Source of the DNA: Nocardioides sp. Iso805N
GTDB lineage: Bacteria; Actinomycetota; Actinomycetes; Propionibacteriales; Nocardioidaceae
Length of the DNA: 64,000 bases
Assembly: GCF_000364605.1 (NCBI RefSeq)
Contig: NZ_KB822575.1
Location: 668,237 to 732,236 of the forward strand
Reading direction: 5' to 3'
Below are positions 16,627 through 24,236 of the stretch, in pieces. The notes under the pieces are model-generated. The model searched no databases, was not told the DNA's origin, and worked only from the letters and a program-made list of their open reading frames with translations. A program made the translations under genes and the position numbers. The stretch's first letter is position 1, and each line of letters opens with the position of its first letter.

Positions 16627-17130
16627 GTGCTGACCGGAGCCCGGACCCTACTGACCCTCGCGGTCGTCGCCCTTCTCGTCGTGGTGATCGGCGGTTGGGG
16701 TTGGGCGATGCTCACCAAGCCCTTCCCGAAGAAGGCGGACGCACCGGTGTGCAGCTCCGCCAGCGTGCAGGCCGGTGACCACGTCTTCCCGGCACAGGTC
16801 ACCGTGACCGTGCTCAACGCATCGCGTCGTGAGGGCCTGGCCGGGCGCACCATGACCGCACTGAAGGACGGGGGCTTCGCGACCGGTCGCTCCGGCAACG
16901 CGGCCAGCGGCACCAAGGTCGGCAGCGTGCAGATCTGGACCGACAACCCGAACAGCCCCGCCGTACGGCTGGTCGCTGCCTGGCTGCCGGGCGCCAAGGT
17001 GGTGCGCAGGACGGTCGCCGAACCCGGTGTCGTCGTGGTGGTCGGGGACAAGTTCGGCGCGGTCGGCACCGGGCCGAAGTCGATCACCGCGTCGGCCAAC
17101 GCGACGATCTGCAGCCCCACGCTGAGCTAG
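16627..17130 (+). CDS. LytR C-terminal domain membrane protein, VirR-like
   Basis: Cell-envelope protein of 167 aa with one N-terminal membrane helix (LLTLAVVALLVVVIGGWGWAML) and an extracellular LytR_C domain. The domain starts at VTVTVLNASRREGLAGRTMTALKD and includes GFATGRSGNA. It corresponds in position and layout to M. tuberculosis VirR (Rv0431), which influences vesicle release and envelope integrity; the same role here is inferred only. The start is GTG. It forms a two-gene operon with the Rv0430-like gene. Confidence 0.82.
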   Translation: MLTGARTLLTLAVVALLVVVIGGWGWAMLTKPFPKKADAPVCSSASVQAGDHVFPAQVTVTVLNASRREGLAGRTMTALKDGGFATGRSGNAASGTKVGSVQIWTDNPNSPAVRLVAAWLPGAKVVRRTVAEPGVVVVVGDKFGAVGTGPKSITASANATICSPTLS

Positions 17131-17137
17131 CGGCGCC

Positions 17138-18628
17138 TCACAGCGACCTGACCCAGCCGGCCAGCCGGCCGTGCCGGGACACCTGCCGCAGCCGCCGCTC
17201 GGTCCGCTCCCGCAAGGCCCGTGGCGTCACCACGAGCAGGTCGTCGCCGTGCTTGAGCACCGTGCGCAGCTCCGCCGGGATCGAGTCGCCGTCGCGGATG
17301 ACCATCGAGACGGAGGATCCACGCGGCAGTCGCAACTCGCCGACCTCGACGCCGTGCAGCCGCGATCGCGGCGTGATGGTGATCTGCAGCAGGTCCGCGG
17401 CGATCCGCTCCAGCACCGCCACCTCGAGCTCGAAGGCACGTGGGTCGCGCGGCTGGATCAGGCCGAGGAACCGCGCCACCAGCGGAAGCGTCGGCGCGGT
17501 GACCAGCGTGTAGACGACGACCAGCACGAAGACCAGGTCGAAGAGCTGCAACGCCCCGGGTACGCCGTCGGCCAGGGGGATGGTCATCAGCACCACCGGG
17601 ACCGCGCCGCGCAGGCCCGCCCAGGACAGGAAGGCCCCCTCACGCGCACTGAGCGGCTGGACCACCATCGCCACCAGCACCGCCAGGGGTCGGGCGATGA
17701 AGGTGAGCAGCAGACCGGCGACCAACGCCTTGCCGACGATCGACCACTCCAGCGTCGACGGCGAGAGCAGCAGCCCGAGCATCACGAACAAGCCGATCTG
17801 GGCCAGCCAGGCGACCGCCTCGGCAAAGCCGCGGGTGACCTGCCGGTGCGGCAGCTCGGCGTTGCCCAGCACCAGCGCCGCGACGTAGATCGCAGCGAAG
17901 CCGCTGCCGTGCAGAATGGAGGCGCCGGCGTCGGCGAGGAAGCACAGCGCCAGCACGCTGAGCGAGTAGAGCCCCGAGGACGGCAACGAGACCCGGCGCA
18001 GGATCCATGCGCCGGCGAGGCCGACCAGCAGCCCCGCGACCAGACCCAGCACGAGCTCGCCGGCCACGATCAGGACCACCACCCACCAGGAGTGGTCGTG
18101 CACCGTGCCGGCGGCGATCAGCGTCACCAGCACGACGGTCGGAGCGTCGTTGAGCCCGGACTCCGCCTCCAGCGCGCCGGTCAGCTTCCGCGGCAGCGGC
18201 ACCACCCGCAGCACCGAGAAGACCGCGGCGGCGTCCGTCGGCGAGGTCACCGCGCCGAGCAGCACGGCCAGCTCCCAGGGCAGGCCGAGCACGTAGTGCG
18301 CGCCGACAGCCATCACGCCGACCGAGACCGCGACCCCGATCGTCGCCAGCGACATGCCGAGCCGCATCGAGGGCCGCAGCACCCGCCAGGAGGTGGTGAC
18401 ACCGCCCTCGGCCAGGATCAGTGCCAGTGCCGCGAAGCCGAGCGAGTGTGCCAGCTCCGCGTCGTTGAAGTGGATGCCGAACCCGGCGTCTCCCAGCGCG
18501 ACGCCCATCAGCAGGTAGACCAGCAGCGAGGGCAGCCCGGCCACCGAGGTCAGCCGCACCGCCAGGATCGCGCACAGCGTCACGGCAGACCCCACGAGCA
18601 GGAACAGGTCGAGCTCGTGGACGCTCAT
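17138..18628 (-). CDS. CPA1-type cation/proton antiporter with TrkA-C domain (NhaP2-like)
   Basis: Monovalent cation (K+ or Na+)/H+ antiporter of 496 aa. About twelve membrane helices cover residues 1-390. The ion-binding region reads GAVTSPTDAAAVFSVLR with the conserved Asp of TSPTD, followed by LEAESGLNDAPTVVLV. The cytoplasmic tail has a TrkA-C/RCK-C domain (DLLQITITPRSRLHGVEVGELRLP, then HGDDLLVVTP), which usually senses ligand or pH. The chosen ATG at 18628 follows AAGGTGAC. It is convergent with the VirR-like gene (7 bases apart) and divergent from the aminotransferase. Confidence 0.9.
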   Translation of the reverse strand: MSVHELDLFLLVGSAVTLCAILAVRLTSVAGLPSLLVYLLMGVALGDAGFGIHFNDAELAHSLGFAALALILAEGGVTTSWRVLRPSMRLGMSLATIGVAVSVGVMAVGAHYVLGLPWELAVLLGAVTSPTDAAAVFSVLRVVPLPRKLTGALEAESGLNDAPTVVLVTLIAAGTVHDHSWWVVVLIVAGELVLGLVAGLLVGLAGAWILRRVSLPSSGLYSLSVLALCFLADAGASILHGSGFAAIYVAALVLGNAELPHRQVTRGFAEAVAWLAQIGLFVMLGLLLSPSTLEWSIVGKALVAGLLLTFIARPLAVLVAMVVQPLSAREGAFLSWAGLRGAVPVVLMTIPLADGVPGALQLFDLVFVLVVVYTLVTAPTLPLVARFLGLIQPRDPRAFELEVAVLERIAADLLQITITPRSRLHGVEVGELRLPRGSSVSMVIRDGDSIPAELRTVLKHGDDLLVVTPRALRERTERRLRQVSRHGRLAGWVRSL

Positions 18629-18712
18629 GTCACCTTGCTTCGGCAGGCCAGTTGGACGAGGGCTGTCGCGGGCGGCGGGATGCCAGCCTAGCCAGAGTCC
18701 TAACGTGGGCCC

Positions 18713-19903
18713 ATGGATGTCCGACTCCCCCGCCTCCAGGTTGCCCAGCGGGCGAACGTCCCGCCCTTCCACGTGATGGACATGATCGAGGCGGCGACCC
18801 GTCGCCAGCGGGAGTGCGGCGATGTCCTCAGCCTGCTCGCCGGACAGCCGCTCAGCGGGGCGCCCGGGCCGGTCACTGCCGAGGCCGTCCGGCTGCTGCA
18901 GAGCGGCGACCCGCTCGGGTACACCCAGGCCACGGGCATCGTGGAGCTTCGCGAGGCGATCGCGGGACACCATCGGCGTACGCACGGGGTGGCGGTCGAC
19001 GCCGACGATGTGGTGGTGACGACCGGCGCCAGCGGTGGCTTCCTGCTGGCGTTCCTGGCGGCGTTCGAGGCGGGCGACCGGGTGGCGATGGCACGGCCCA
19101 ACTACCCCTGCTACCGCAACGTCCTCACCGCGCTGGGCTGCGAGGTGGTCGAGCTGCCGACCGGGTCGCAGACGCGGTTCCAGCCGACGCTGGAGCAGCT
19201 CGAGCAGGTGCCCGACCTCAAGGGCGTGGTGGTGGCCAGCCCGGCCAACCCGACCGGCACCATCATGCGGCCCGAGGAGCTGGCCGCGATCGCAGCCTGG
19301 TGCGAGCGCAACGGCGTGCAGCTGATCTCGGACGAGATCTACCACGGCATCGAGTACGGCACCGAGGACAACGGGTTGGCCAGCACCACCAGCGCCTGGG
19401 AGACCAGCCGCGAGGCGGTGGTCTTCGCCAGCTTCTCCAAGTACTTCTCCATGACCGGCTGGCGGATCGGCTGGATGCTGGTGCCACAGCGGCTGCGGCG
19501 CGCCGTCGACGTGCTCACCGGCAACTTCACCATCTGCCCGCCGACCCTGGCGCAGCGGGCGGCGGTGCAGGCCTTCTCGCACGAGTCCTATGCCCAACTG
19601 GACGGACACGTCGCGCGCTACGCCGCCAACCGCACCCTGCTCCTGGACGGTCTTCGCAGCCTCGGCATCGATCGGCTGGCGCCCGCGGACGGCGCCTTCT
19701 ACGTCTACGCGGACGTCAGCCACCTCACCGACGACACGATGGCGTGGGCGCGCTGGCTGCTGGCCACGCACGGCGTCGCGCTGGCGCCGGGGATCGACTT
19801 CGACACCGAGGCGGGGCACCGGTTCGTGCGGATGAGCTTCGCGGGGGACGGCGCCGACATCAGCAGCGCGCTCGACCGGTTGTCCACAGCCGTGCGGAGC
19901 TGA
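18713..19903 (+). CDS. PLP-dependent class I/II aminotransferase
   Basis: Aspartate-aminotransferase-fold enzyme of 396 aa, with residues for pyridoxal phosphate binding in order: GASGGFLLAF, the ASPANPTGT block near residue 181, SDEIYHGIEYG, and the Schiff-base lysine Lys243 in SFSKYFSMTGWRIGW. The GW(R)IGW motif and length fit the AspC/alanine-type branch. The amino donor cannot be assigned. It is divergent from the antiporter (84-base gap). The following WXG-type operon has its own strong ribosome site 63 bases later and is probably separate. Confidence 0.9.
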   Translation: MDVRLPRLQVAQRANVPPFHVMDMIEAATRRQRECGDVLSLLAGQPLSGAPGPVTAEAVRLLQSGDPLGYTQATGIVELREAIAGHHRRTHGVAVDADDVVVTTGASGGFLLAFLAAFEAGDRVAMARPNYPCYRNVLTALGCEVVELPTGSQTRFQPTLEQLEQVPDLKGVVVASPANPTGTIMRPEELAAIAAWCERNGVQLISDEIYHGIEYGTEDNGLASTTSAWETSREAVVFASFSKYFSMTGWRIGWMLVPQRLRRAVDVLTGNFTICPPTLAQRAAVQAFSHESYAQLDGHVARYAANRTLLLDGLRSLGIDRLAPADGAFYVYADVSHLTDDTMAWARWLLATHGVALAPGIDFDTEAGHRFVRMSFAGDGADISSALDRLSTAVRS

Positions 19904-19966
19904 CGTTTCCGGCCCTCAGGCGCGGGCAGGTGTCGAGCAGGACGGCACGACCCGCAAGGAGGAACC

Positions 19967-20269
19967 ATGTTCGGAGACCCAGCCGCGATCCGTGCCCTCG
20001 CCCACGCCCTGCGCCGGCGAGCAGACGAGATCCACGACCTCGCCGACCAGCTGGTCGCTGCCGCCGAGAACACCGCTTGGCAGGGCCTTGCCGCCGACGC
20101 GATGCGTGCCGCGACCCGGCACAGCGCAGGCGGCCTGCGGCATACGGCGGCTTTGCACGAGGACGCCGCCGAAGCCCTGGAGAGGCATGCCCGTCGGGTC
20201 GGCGTCGTGCACGACGCCCTCGACAGCGCGGTGCACGCGCTGTCGCACGCGCTCGGGGCGCTGGGATGA
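19967..20269 (+). CDS. WXG100-like small helical protein, first of the lipase operon
   Basis: A 100-aa helical protein with W38-Q-G40 (NTAWQGLAADAM) at the expected turn of a WXG100 hairpin, so a candidate type VII substrate or secretion partner. It has no YxxxD/E tail; the C terminus ends HALSHALGALG. A near-consensus ribosome site AAGGAGGAACC precedes the ATG. Its stop overlaps the start of the serine hydrolase (ATGA). The N terminus MFGDPAAIRA resembles MYGDSEVIRA of the protein at 21617, so the two are paralogues with W and G at identical positions (38 and 40). Confidence 0.78.
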   Translation: MFGDPAAIRALAHALRRRADEIHDLADQLVAAAENTAWQGLAADAMRAATRHSAGGLRHTAALHEDAAEALERHARRVGVVHDALDSAVHALSHALGALG

Positions 20270-21531
20270 GGCCCCCGGTCGAGCACAGTGAGCTGCGGGA
20301 GGCGCACGTCACCGGCGTGAGCGGCGGCGAGGCGCTCGCCGCGACGTACGCCGATCTCGACCTCCTCGCGACCGGCTTCGCGCACACCGGGCTGCGCCTG
20401 CTGGGCTGGTCCAGGCTGCCCACCGAGACGCTGCTCGACCCCGACCTCCTGGCCTCGGCGGCGTTCGCACCGCTGAGCTTCGCCCGGGTCGAGGGTGCGC
20501 TCGTCGCCACGCTGGTCGGCACGGAGTCGCTGCCGGTGGTGGCAGCCGAGTGGGAGACGCTGGCCTGCGCGGTGGCCGGGGCACGGGAGAGCATCGAGGC
20601 CGTCGACAGCGGCGAGGTGCAGCGACTGTGGCTCGACGCCAAGGAGACACTCCTTCTGGAGGCGCCCGATCTGCCGCTGCGCGACCAGGCCGGGCTGGCG
20701 CTCGGCGGGGCGGCCGGCCTGCTCACCGCAGGACTCGGCGTCGGCGGTGTCGCCAGGTTGACCGGGCGGCTGGACGGGCTCCACGGCCCGGAGACGGCGG
20801 CGCTCACCACGCGGTTGCCACTGACGGTCGCAGGGTCGGACCGACCACCTCGGAACGTCGCCGACCTGGTCGGCCATCTCGGCGAGCTGTCGGGCTCGGA
20901 CCCCGCTTACGACGGTGTTGTCGAGGTGCAGACCCTGGTGTCGGCCGACGGCACCCGGCGCCATGTCGTCTACCTGCCCGGGACCGATGACATGAACCCG
21001 CTGAGCAGCGACGGCCAGGTCCGCGACATGCAGGAGAACGTGCGGCTGCTCGCCGGTGAGCCGACCGCGTACGGCGCCGGAGTCCTCGCCGCGATGCGGG
21101 ATGCAGGCATCCGGCCCGGGGAGCCGGTGCTGCTGGTCGGGCACAGCCAGGGCGGCATGGAGGCGGTGGCGCTGGCCTCGCACCCGACGCCCTACGACGT
21201 GACCAACGTGGTCACCCTCGGCGCACCGACCGCGCAGGTGCACCACTATCCGCCGGGCGTGCACGTGCTCTCGCTGGAGCACGAGGGAGACGTGGTTCCG
21301 CTGCTCGCCGGCCCGGCCCCGGCGTCGGCCCACCACGTCACGGTGCGCTTCGACTCCGGCATCGAGGGCGTGGCCGGCAACCACTCCTTCGAGCACTACA
21401 CGGCAGGCGCCGCTGCCGTGGACACCTCCACCGATCCCGACGTGGCCGCCAACCGGGACACCCTCGACGGCTACCTGGATCCGGGGCAGGAAGCGCACGG
21501 CCAGCTCTTCCAGATCACCCGAGACCGGTAG
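20266..21531 (+). CDS. Alpha/beta serine hydrolase (lipase/cutinase-like) coupled to a WXG100-like gene
   Basis: A 421-aa protein with a helical N-terminal half (residues 1-190, containing a Gly/Ala-rich segment LALGGAAGLLTAGLGVGGVA) and a C-terminal alpha/beta hydrolase. The nucleophile elbow is GHSQG with Ser294; Asp342 (EGDVVP) is the likely acid and His373 or His377 (NHSFEHY) the base. The domain resembles lipase class 3 or PE-PPE-type hydrolases. There is no Sec signal, and it is translationally coupled to a WXG100-like protein, so export through the type VII system is plausible. It has a paralogue without the nucleophile at 22926. Confidence 0.8.
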   Translation: MRPPVEHSELREAHVTGVSGGEALAATYADLDLLATGFAHTGLRLLGWSRLPTETLLDPDLLASAAFAPLSFARVEGALVATLVGTESLPVVAAEWETLACAVAGARESIEAVDSGEVQRLWLDAKETLLLEAPDLPLRDQAGLALGGAAGLLTAGLGVGGVARLTGRLDGLHGPETAALTTRLPLTVAGSDRPPRNVADLVGHLGELSGSDPAYDGVVEVQTLVSADGTRRHVVYLPGTDDMNPLSSDGQVRDMQENVRLLAGEPTAYGAGVLAAMRDAGIRPGEPVLLVGHSQGGMEAVALASHPTPYDVTNVVTLGAPTAQVHHYPPGVHVLSLEHEGDVVPLLAGPAPASAHHVTVRFDSGIEGVAGNHSFEHYTAGAAAVDTSTDPDVAANRDTLDGYLDPGQEAHGQLFQITRDR

Positions 21532-21616
21532 GCGCGACGTGCGTGCCAGCGCCTCGCCGACCCTCATACCGAGCCGCCACGTTTCGCAAGCACCGCGCAC
21601 GGGAAGGAGCCGGAGC

Positions 21617-21976
21617 ATGTACGGCGACAGCGAGGTGATCCGCGCCCACGTCGGACGGCTGCGGGAGCAGGCAGGCGACATCCGCGCCGAGGCCGACCGG
21701 CTGGTCTCCCGGAACGAGTCGGTGCTCTGGCCCGGCCGTGCCGCCGAGGCCCTCCGGGCACGCATCCGCGACAGGGCGGTCTCGCTGCGCGCCACCGCCG
21801 AACGACACGACGAGGCGGCCGACCTGCTCGAGCGCCACCTGGTCGAGGTCGAGCGTCGCAAGGAGGCCATCGCCGCCACCGAGCGCCGCGCCGACTCCCT
21901 GGCTCAGGAGGGGCGGCTCCCGGCCACCACCCTGCCGTCCCCAGGCCGCCGCGAGTGGCTCGAGGTGGAGCTCTGA
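21617..21976 (+). CDS. WXG100-like small helical protein, second copy
   Basis: A 119-aa helical, charged protein with W38-P-G40 (SVLWPGRAAEALR) at the turn, paralogous to the 100-aa protein at 19967 but with a longer C-terminal tail (SLAQEGRLPATTLPSPGRREWLEVEL). Proline in the turn is unusual for WXG proteins. GGAAGGAG lies before the ATG. The stop overlaps the ATG of the EspG-like gene (TGATG). No YxxxD/E signal is seen. Confidence 0.75.
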   Translation: MYGDSEVIRAHVGRLREQAGDIRAEADRLVSRNESVLWPGRAAEALRARIRDRAVSLRATAERHDEAADLLERHLVEVERRKEAIAATERRADSLAQEGRLPATTLPSPGRREWLEVEL

Positions 21977-22926
21977 TGCCGACCATCGACCTGGGGGTCG
22001 CACCTCCGACGCCGGCCCCCGTCGACCGCGTCTGGGCCGACCTGCCACGCCGTGTCGGCCTGACCCTGCCCGAGCTGCGGCTGCTCGCCGAGACCCTGAC
22101 GGCACCACTGCCCTTCGACCTGGTGACGCCCACGGTCGATCAGGGCGGCGGCCTCTCCGCGAGGCTGGGACTGAACCCGACGGCCACGCAGGACCAGGCG
22201 TACGCCGAGGTTCTCGCCCGGCTCGGCGACCCGGCGCAGTCGCTGCATCGCCGGGGACTGCTCATGCCGTCCGGCCCTGACGCCGCGACCGGCGTCGACC
22301 CGGGCATCGCCGGTGCCCTCGGCCTGCTCGCCGCGCCGACCGTGGCACTCGACCTGGACGTCGCCGTCGACGGTCTGAGGGCGCGCGCCTGGCACCGTTA
22401 CCGCGACGGCTCGGTGGCCACCCTGGCGACCAGTGACGGGCTGGTCTTCGAGCTGGCCTGGTTCGCCGCCGCGGCCTGGCCGGCCGAGCTCGGCCGGGTC
22501 GCGGCGCTGCCCGATGAGACCCGCCGGCGCTCCTCCCTCGTGCCGACGACGCTGCGGGTGCCCTGGCAGGTCGCCGCCGCGTCCGCAGAGGCGATCCGAG
22601 CGGGCCGACCCGAGCTGGTCCCGGTGATCGCCGGCGACGCCACCTTGGGCACGGTCCTGACCGCGCTGGCCGGTGAGGCACACGGAAGGGTGCGCGCCAT
22701 GGTCTCGACGGTCCCGACCGCCTCGGGTGCCGCCCAGCCACGCGCCATCGGCGTCGCCGCCTGGACACTGCTCGCCGACGGATGGCACGCGCTGCGCCCC
22801 CATCGCGCGAGCGAGCCCGACGATCCCACCAGCGCCACCGGCGGCGACGACCGCCTCGAGGTCGTCCGGGTCGAGGCCGCCGATCTCGCCGCCGAGCTGG
22901 CGCCGCTGCTGGCGGAGGTGGCCTGA
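21976..22926 (+). CDS. EspG-like ESX secretion-associated protein
   Basis: A soluble 316-aa protein without signal or membrane segment. Its layout resembles the EspG family of type VII chaperones: an N-terminal LTLPELRLLAETL block, then VALDLDVAVDGLRARAWHRYRDGSVATLATSDGLVFELAWF, and a C-terminal region VRAMVSTV...GVAAWTLLADGWHALRP. EspG proteins bind substrate dimers in the cytosol and keep them export-ready. The match is by pattern and context, not by a decisive motif, so the name is tentative. It overlaps the genes on both sides by one base, which suggests its client is the WXG-like protein or the following pseudo-hydrolase. Confidence 0.55.
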   Translation: MPTIDLGVAPPTPAPVDRVWADLPRRVGLTLPELRLLAETLTAPLPFDLVTPTVDQGGGLSARLGLNPTATQDQAYAEVLARLGDPAQSLHRRGLLMPSGPDAATGVDPGIAGALGLLAAPTVALDLDVAVDGLRARAWHRYRDGSVATLATSDGLVFELAWFAAAAWPAELGRVAALPDETRRRSSLVPTTLRVPWQVAAASAEAIRAGRPELVPVIAGDATLGTVLTALAGEAHGRVRAMVSTVPTASGAAQPRAIGVAAWTLLADGWHALRPHRASEPDDPTSATGGDDRLEVVRVEAADLAAELAPLLAEVA

Positions 22927-24206
22927 TGTCGAGCGGCATGGATGAGGCCACCTACGAGCGGATGCTCCAGGTCGCGGACGGCTTCGACGCGGTCGGGGAG
23001 CAGCTGCGGGCCTGGTCGCGGACCGGCCAGGACGTTCTGCGCGACCCCGACGTGACCGAGTCGGCCGAGCTCTCCGACAAGACCTACGACGCAGCCGTCG
23101 AGTCGATCGAGGCCGCGTCGCTGGGACGCGGCGGGCTGCTCGGGCGTTCGTTGGAGATGGACGCCGACGCCCTCGCCGTACGGGCGACCGTGCTGACCTA
23201 TCGCTGGATCGACGAGCTGCAGACCGCCGCCTACCGCTCGCTCGGCTCGATCGCCGGACGGGCGATCGGGTTCCTGGCGCCGGAGGTGGAGCTCGGCGGC
23301 TCCCTGGTCTCGGCCGGGATGATCGAGACCGACGCCCTGGATCGCGACGGCGTCGCCGCCTACCTGGGCGAGCTCGCCGCGGCCAACCCCGAGCTGATGG
23401 AGCACATCACCTCGGGTGGCGGCGGCCTGCTCGACAGTCTGCAGCTGCGCAGCATGCTCACCTCCGGGATGCCGGCCGGCGAGGAGCACGTGGCCGCAAC
23501 AGCCGGCGGCCTGCGCGCGATCGGCATCGCCCCGCTGCACGTCGATGTCGGCGCTGCCATCCGCGACACAGCGGCCGAGCTGATCGCGGAGCCGTTCGAG
23601 GCGGAGGGAGCCTCGGCCGCCGACGACGGCGAGGCACCGCGCGGACTGACCGACCTGATCGCCGCCCTGGAGCAGGCCACCACCGCCGTCACCATCAGGC
23701 TCGCCGCGCCCGGCCGCTACATCGTCTACCTGGCCGGCCAGCACGTCGGGGAGCGACGGCTCCGGCTGGTCACCGCCCCCACCGGCTCCTACGTCGTCGA
23801 GGCGGCCCGCAGCATCGCGGCGGCGGTCGAGCCCGGCGCGCGCGTGATGCTTGTCGGTGCTGCCGCCGGCGGCGCCACCGCGACGGCACTCGCGGCGACA
23901 CCGGTCGAGGAGTTCGTGGTCGACCAGGTGGTCACCGTCGGGGCGCCGGCGGCACAGGCCACCCGTGTCCCGGAGACCACCCGCGTCCTCGCGCTGGAGG
24001 ATCGCAACGACCCGGTGGCCCTGCTCGGCGGCCTGGTCAATGCAGGCGCGAGCCACCGGCTGACGGTGGTCTACGACGCCGATGCTGCGGGCACGGTGGG
24101 CAGTGCCGACCGGCATCTCACCGGCGGCCGTCAGGCCGACTCCGCGAACCACCCGGAGCTGGTCGCCGAGCTCGACCGGATGCGAGAGCTGGGCTACCTG
24201 GCCTGA
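22926..24206 (+). CDS. Alpha/beta hydrolase paralogue lacking the nucleophile (pseudo-hydrolase)
   Basis: A 426-aa paralogue of the serine hydrolase at 20266. The matching elbow reads LVGAAAGGATATALA against LVGHSQGGMEAVALA, so the nucleophile Ser is replaced by Ala313 and the preceding His by Ala. The flanking fold is kept (VVTVGAPAAQ against VVTLGAPTAQ; LALEDRNDPVALLGG against LSLEHEGDVVPLLAG), including the acid Asp. The N-terminal half is helical and WXG/LXG-like (DADALAVRATVLTYRWIDELQ). It is probably a non-catalytic binding partner or an effector turned scaffold. It ends the operon 30 bases before the convergent coxE-like gene. Confidence 0.72.
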   Translation: MSSGMDEATYERMLQVADGFDAVGEQLRAWSRTGQDVLRDPDVTESAELSDKTYDAAVESIEAASLGRGGLLGRSLEMDADALAVRATVLTYRWIDELQTAAYRSLGSIAGRAIGFLAPEVELGGSLVSAGMIETDALDRDGVAAYLGELAAANPELMEHITSGGGGLLDSLQLRSMLTSGMPAGEEHVAATAGGLRAIGIAPLHVDVGAAIRDTAAELIAEPFEAEGASAADDGEAPRGLTDLIAALEQATTAVTIRLAAPGRYIVYLAGQHVGERRLRLVTAPTGSYVVEAARSIAAAVEPGARVMLVGAAAGGATATALAATPVEEFVVDQVVTVGAPAAQATRVPETTRVLALEDRNDPVALLGGLVNAGASHRLTVVYDADAAGTVGSADRHLTGGRQADSANHPELVAELDRMRELGYLA

Positions 24207-24236
24207 GCCGTGCGCTGGCAGCCTGGCCGAGTGCCG

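Noticed and set aside
18629..19819. Upstream extension of the CPA1 antiporter frame across the aminotransferase gene
   Set aside because: It is antisense to a clear aminotransferase. The ATG at 18628 has a ribosome site and starts the first membrane helix.
20266..24206. Polymorphic toxin with immunity gene
   Set aside because: The 426-aa protein is a paralogue of the hydrolase rather than a typical immunity protein, and no LXG or Rhs toxin region was seen. It stays possible only as a decoy, noted as inference.
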